NCBI GenBank assembly: GCA_039182715.1
Contig: JBCDBY010000054.1
Location: 1-17,913 of the forward strand
Origin: JBCDBY01 sp039182715
GTDB taxonomy: Bacteria; Planctomycetota; PLA2
Reading direction: 5' to 3'
DNA length: 17,913 nt
The translations under genes were made by a program, and so were the position numbers. This document shows, piece by piece, positions 16,171 through 17,913 of this stretch (position 1 is its first letter; each line of letters starts with the position of its first letter). The notes under the pieces are model-generated. The model did not search any database and was not told the DNA's origin. It was given only the letters and a program-made list of their open reading frames with translations.

Positions 16171-16982
16171 GCGAGGTGCGGGAAACTCCGTTGCAGGACT
16201 TCGGGGGGTGCGGGCGTTTGCAGGTCGAGCTTGCGCGCCAATTCGAACGCGTTGGCCACCGCCTGTCCACCGAAGTGGTTGTTGGTGACGACATAGGTTG
16301 CATCGGTTGCGCCGGCGATGTTCCCGATGCGCTCCACCCATTCGTCGAGCTCGGCGTCGGAATAGAGGTAGTCGTACTTGGCGTCGCGGCCCGCCTGCCT
16401 GTCGAACCAGGCGCGCGCGTTGCGGCCGTGCAGGCGCACGTAGCCGATCGGCCCGGTGGTCCAGTCGCCGGGCGGCACGCTCTCCTTCGCCTGCGGCAGA
16501 TCGATGTCGACCAGGCTCAGGCCGAGCCGCCGCACGAAGTCGAGCGCGGGGGGCGCGAGCCAGGATCGGTCGCGCACCTCGAGCGCGCACGGCCAGCCCT
16601 CCAGGCGGTCCGCGAGCTGCGCGAGCCGCGCACGGTTGGGCTGCGTGTTCCGGAAGAAGAACGGGAACTGCAGCAGGATCGCGCCCAGCCGGTCGCGCGC
16701 CGGCTCGAGGGCGTCGAGATAGGCGGGCAGCGCCTCGTCCTCGGTGCCGTGGGTGAGGCCGCGGTAGAGCTTGAACAGGAAGCGGAAATCGTCGTCGACC
16801 CGGTCGATCCAGCCGGCCACGTTCTCCGCCGTCGGCACGCGATAGAACGTCACGTTCATCTCGATGCAGCGGAAGTAGCCGGCGAGGTAGGCGAGCGGAT
16901 CGAAACCGGTCGGCTTCGGGTCGGGGTAGACGCGGCCTTCCCAGTCCCTGTAGGTGAAGCCCGCCGTCCCGACCCGGATCAT
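16167..16982 (-). CDS. DUF72 (YecE-like) family protein
   Basis: This 271-residue TIM-barrel-like protein has DUF72 hallmarks in order: MIRVGTAGFTYRDWEGRVYP, YFRCIEMNVTFYRVP, AILLQFPFFFRNTQPNRARL, CALEVRDRSWL, YVRLHGRN and YVVTNNHFGGQAVANAFEL. The family is widespread and its biochemical role is unsettled. I chose the ATG at 16982 because the conserved domain starts there; the 20-codon extension to 17042 runs through a perfect hairpin and is not conserved-looking. No good Shine-Dalgarno site precedes it. The gene heads a three-gene set with RNase HIII and the HEAT protein. Confidence 0.93.
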   Translation of the reverse strand: MIRVGTAGFTYRDWEGRVYPDPKPTGFDPLAYLAGYFRCIEMNVTFYRVPTAENVAGWIDRVDDDFRFLFKLYRGLTHGTEDEALPAYLDALEPARDRLGAILLQFPFFFRNTQPNRARLAQLADRLEGWPCALEVRDRSWLAPPALDFVRRLGLSLVDIDLPQAKESVPPGDWTTGPIGYVRLHGRNARAWFDRQAGRDAKYDYLYSDAELDEWVERIGNIAGATDATYVVTNNHFGGQAVANAFELARKLDLQTPAPPEVLQRSFPHLA

Positions 16983-16997
16983 GGTCCGAGAATAAAG

Positions 16998-17023
16998 CAG
17001 GCCCCGCATTGCTGCGGGGCCTG
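16998..17023 (-). terminator. Perfect GC-rich hairpin before DUF72, terminator or attenuator-like
   Basis: CAGGCCCCGCA-TTGC-TGCGGGGCCTG has an 11-bp perfect stem and a 4-nt loop. On the minus strand it is followed by CTTTATTCT, a weak T-rich tail, and then by the DUF72 start codon about 15 nt downstream. This is the shape of an intrinsic terminator for transcription entering from the right, yet it sits in the leader of DUF72. It could be an attenuator, a terminator of an unannotated minus-strand RNA, or an insulator between divergent genes. On the plus strand the following bases are not T-rich. Confidence 0.55.
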
Positions 17024-17088
17024 GTGATCCTCGTGTTGTCATCCGCCGGGCCTCGGCCCGTTGGAACGCCGCCGGATTGAGTTTGCTG

Positions 17089-17117
17089 TTGGGATTTGGG
17101 ATCTGTCAGATGTCAGC
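17089..17117 (+). repeat. Two 7-bp direct duplications in the divergent gap
   Basis: TTGGGAT occurs twice in tandem (17089-17102). After one base, TGTCAGA and TGTCAGC follow (17104-17117). Both are 7-bp periods, like the longer array at 14021-14055 but with different unit sequence. Two-copy repeats of this size can arise by chance; the shared period is what makes them worth recording. Confidence 0.6.
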
Positions 17118-17233
17118 GTACGGGATATGGGCCAGCGCGTGGCGGCGCCCCGACGCGGACGCACGGGGGAGCGACTCGCTCCAGCTGAAGGAATACCGCA
17201 CGGCCCCGGTGCCGCAACGCCTAAACTTCCCGC

Positions 17234-17704
17234 GTGAGACACGTGACTCTGGCTGGGACGCGCGGGCTCGCGTGGCCGCTGCAACGCGCGCTGGTCGCCG
17301 AGGGCTACCGCGTGGCGACGGGGCGGGCGCCGCTGCGCATCGTGGTGGATGCCGGCGTGCCGCTGCGCGAGGCGCCGGACCACCGCGCGCATCTGCTCGA
17401 AGGCGGCTCCCTGCTGATGCTGGGCGGCGAGGGGCCGCTGCTCGCGCGGCTGCACCTGACCGCCTACCCGGACCGCGAGGTTTCGGGTCGCGCGGAGTCG
17501 TTCCACGAGTCGTTCCCGTCGCTGGAACTGCCGCCCTGCTCGCCGATTCACGGCGTCGGCTACGCCTTCCTGCGTATCGGGGACGAGGCGGTCGCGCTGG
17601 GGGGCGCGCGTGGCGCGGGGCACTTCGTCTATCTCGCCCCGATCGAGCCGCCCGCGGAACTTTTTTGCAACGCGCTGCAGTGGCTTTCCCGTCCACGTTT
17701 GTAG
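17234..17704 (+). CDS. Hypothetical protein, possibly GATase-like
   Basis: This 156-residue product is read from GTG at 17234 (a second GTG at 17243 would remove three residues). The segments RIVVDAGVPL, LLEGGSLLMLGGEGPLLARL and a C-terminal FVYLAPIEPPAELFCNALQW resemble the core and the closing helix of GATase1/ThuA-like folds, in which a glycine-rich turn follows a strand and the protein ends with NAL-x-WL. No catalytic Cys-His pair is apparent. The similarity is a visual impression and may be wrong. Codon choice is G/C-ending as in neighbours, which supports a real gene. The next gene starts 17 bp downstream, so the two may form an operon. Confidence 0.6.
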   Translation: MRHVTLAGTRGLAWPLQRALVAEGYRVATGRAPLRIVVDAGVPLREAPDHRAHLLEGGSLLMLGGEGPLLARLHLTAYPDREVSGRAESFHESFPSLELPPCSPIHGVGYAFLRIGDEAVALGGARGAGHFVYLAPIEPPAELFCNALQWLSRPRL

Positions 17705-17721
17705 GAAGGGAGGGATACGAC

Positions 17722-17913
17722 ATGCGCGCTCTGCTGGCCGGCCTGCTGCTCACCGCCACCGCGATGGCCCACGGAGGCTCGGCGCGCGCGCCGTCCGGCG
17801 GGGGCGGCGGATCGGGATTCGGTGTTTCGGTGCCGGGCGGCACCGCCACGCCGACCGGCAAGCGCGGCGGCGGCGACATCACCCTCGTTGGGATGCCGAT
17901 CCTCGGCCACTAC
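17722..17913 (+). CDS. Gly-rich secreted protein, N-terminal fragment (runs off window)
   Basis: The ATG at 17722 is preceded by a strong ribosome binding site, GGGAGGG, 7 nt upstream. The 64 visible residues start with a signal peptide (MRALLAGLLLTATAMA). A low-complexity glycine/serine/alanine stretch follows (HGGSARAPSGGGGGSGFG), then TATPTGKRGGGDITLVGMPI. Such Gly-rich N-termini often act as flexible linkers after export. The family cannot be told because the 3' end is outside the window. Confidence 0.8.
   Translation, partial: MRALLAGLLLTATAMAHGGSARAPSGGGGGSGFGVSVPGGTATPTGKRGGGDITLVGMPILGHY

Larger units (their letters stand above)
16983..17233. other. Divergent non-coding gap with hairpins and 7-bp repeats
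   Basis: The 251-bp gap between divergent genes holds the perfect 11-bp-stem hairpin at 16998-17023, a second small hairpin at 17047-17060 (CGGGC-CTCG-GCCCG), and the direct repeats at 17089-17117. It is visibly more AT-rich near 17075-17120 than its surroundings. I saw no tRNA-like cloverleaf and no convincing -35/-10 pair for either flanking gene. A small RNA on the minus strand ending at the 16998-17023 hairpin is possible but has no further support. Confidence 0.6.

Noticed and set aside
16171..16590. RNase HIII starting at 16590 as a 425-aa protein
   Set aside because: The extra 140 residues are an off-frame reading of DUF72; the ATGA overlap at 16167-16170 marks the true start.
16983..17233. 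A tRNA or riboswitch in the divergent gap
   Set aside because: No acceptor stem, T-loop or known aptamer core could be found on either strand; only simple hairpins and short repeats are present.

Overview
The window is a high-GC (by eye well above 60%) bacterial chromosome segment with strong G/C third-position bias. It holds an accessory-type gene set: secreted giant beta-propeller and alpha-toroid proteins, a MoxR/DUF58/BatA-like VWA cluster, HEAT-repeat and Gly-rich secreted proteins, and RNase HIII. This mix is most like Planctomycetota or a neighbouring uncultured lineage. That assignment is inferred from gene content only; no rRNA or other marker is present.

Layout. (1) 1-~250: the 3' part of an HD-GYP domain gene on the + strand, which stops making sense at about 246-250. 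From about 226 onward the sequence is the antisense of a VWA gene. The two readings share about 20 bp, so the first 250 bp look like a chimeric join or a very recent rearrangement. (2) 226-12306, minus strand: one long run of seven tightly packed genes, transcribed right to left: MFS transporter, 1555-aa secreted double PQQ-type beta-propeller/TPR protein, secreted prenyltransferase/squalene-oxidase-repeat protein, MoxR AAA+ ATPase, DUF58 protein, BatA-like membrane VWA protein, and a second membrane VWA protein that is cut by the junction. Overlaps (TAGTG, ATGA, ATGA) and gaps of 7-62 bp suggest one operon. (3) 12307-12354: a short divergent promoter region with a TATAAT box. (4) 12355-14019, plus strand: LysR-type regulator, then a secreted protein of unknown function. 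(5) 14020-14096: convergent gap with five tandem 7-bp units and a small hairpin. (6) 14097-16982, minus strand: DUF72 protein, RNase HIII and a secreted HEAT-repeat protein, coupled by ATGA and TGA-G-CTG junctions. (7) 16983-17233: divergent gap with a perfect 11-bp-stem hairpin and a second 7-bp-period repeat. (8) 17234-17913, plus strand: an unrecognised 156-aa protein and the start of a Gly-rich secreted protein that runs off the window.

How the genes may work together. MoxR ATPases act with DUF58 and VWA partners as chaperone-like assembly systems at the membrane. Here that module lies downstream of two large exported proteins and a transporter, and the operon diverges from a LysR regulator. 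This suggests a regulated cell-envelope system whose exported propeller and toroid proteins could be clients or partners; this is inference. Two genes (MFS and HEAT protein) have N-termini that make sense only if translation begins at CTG, which standard start prediction would miss.
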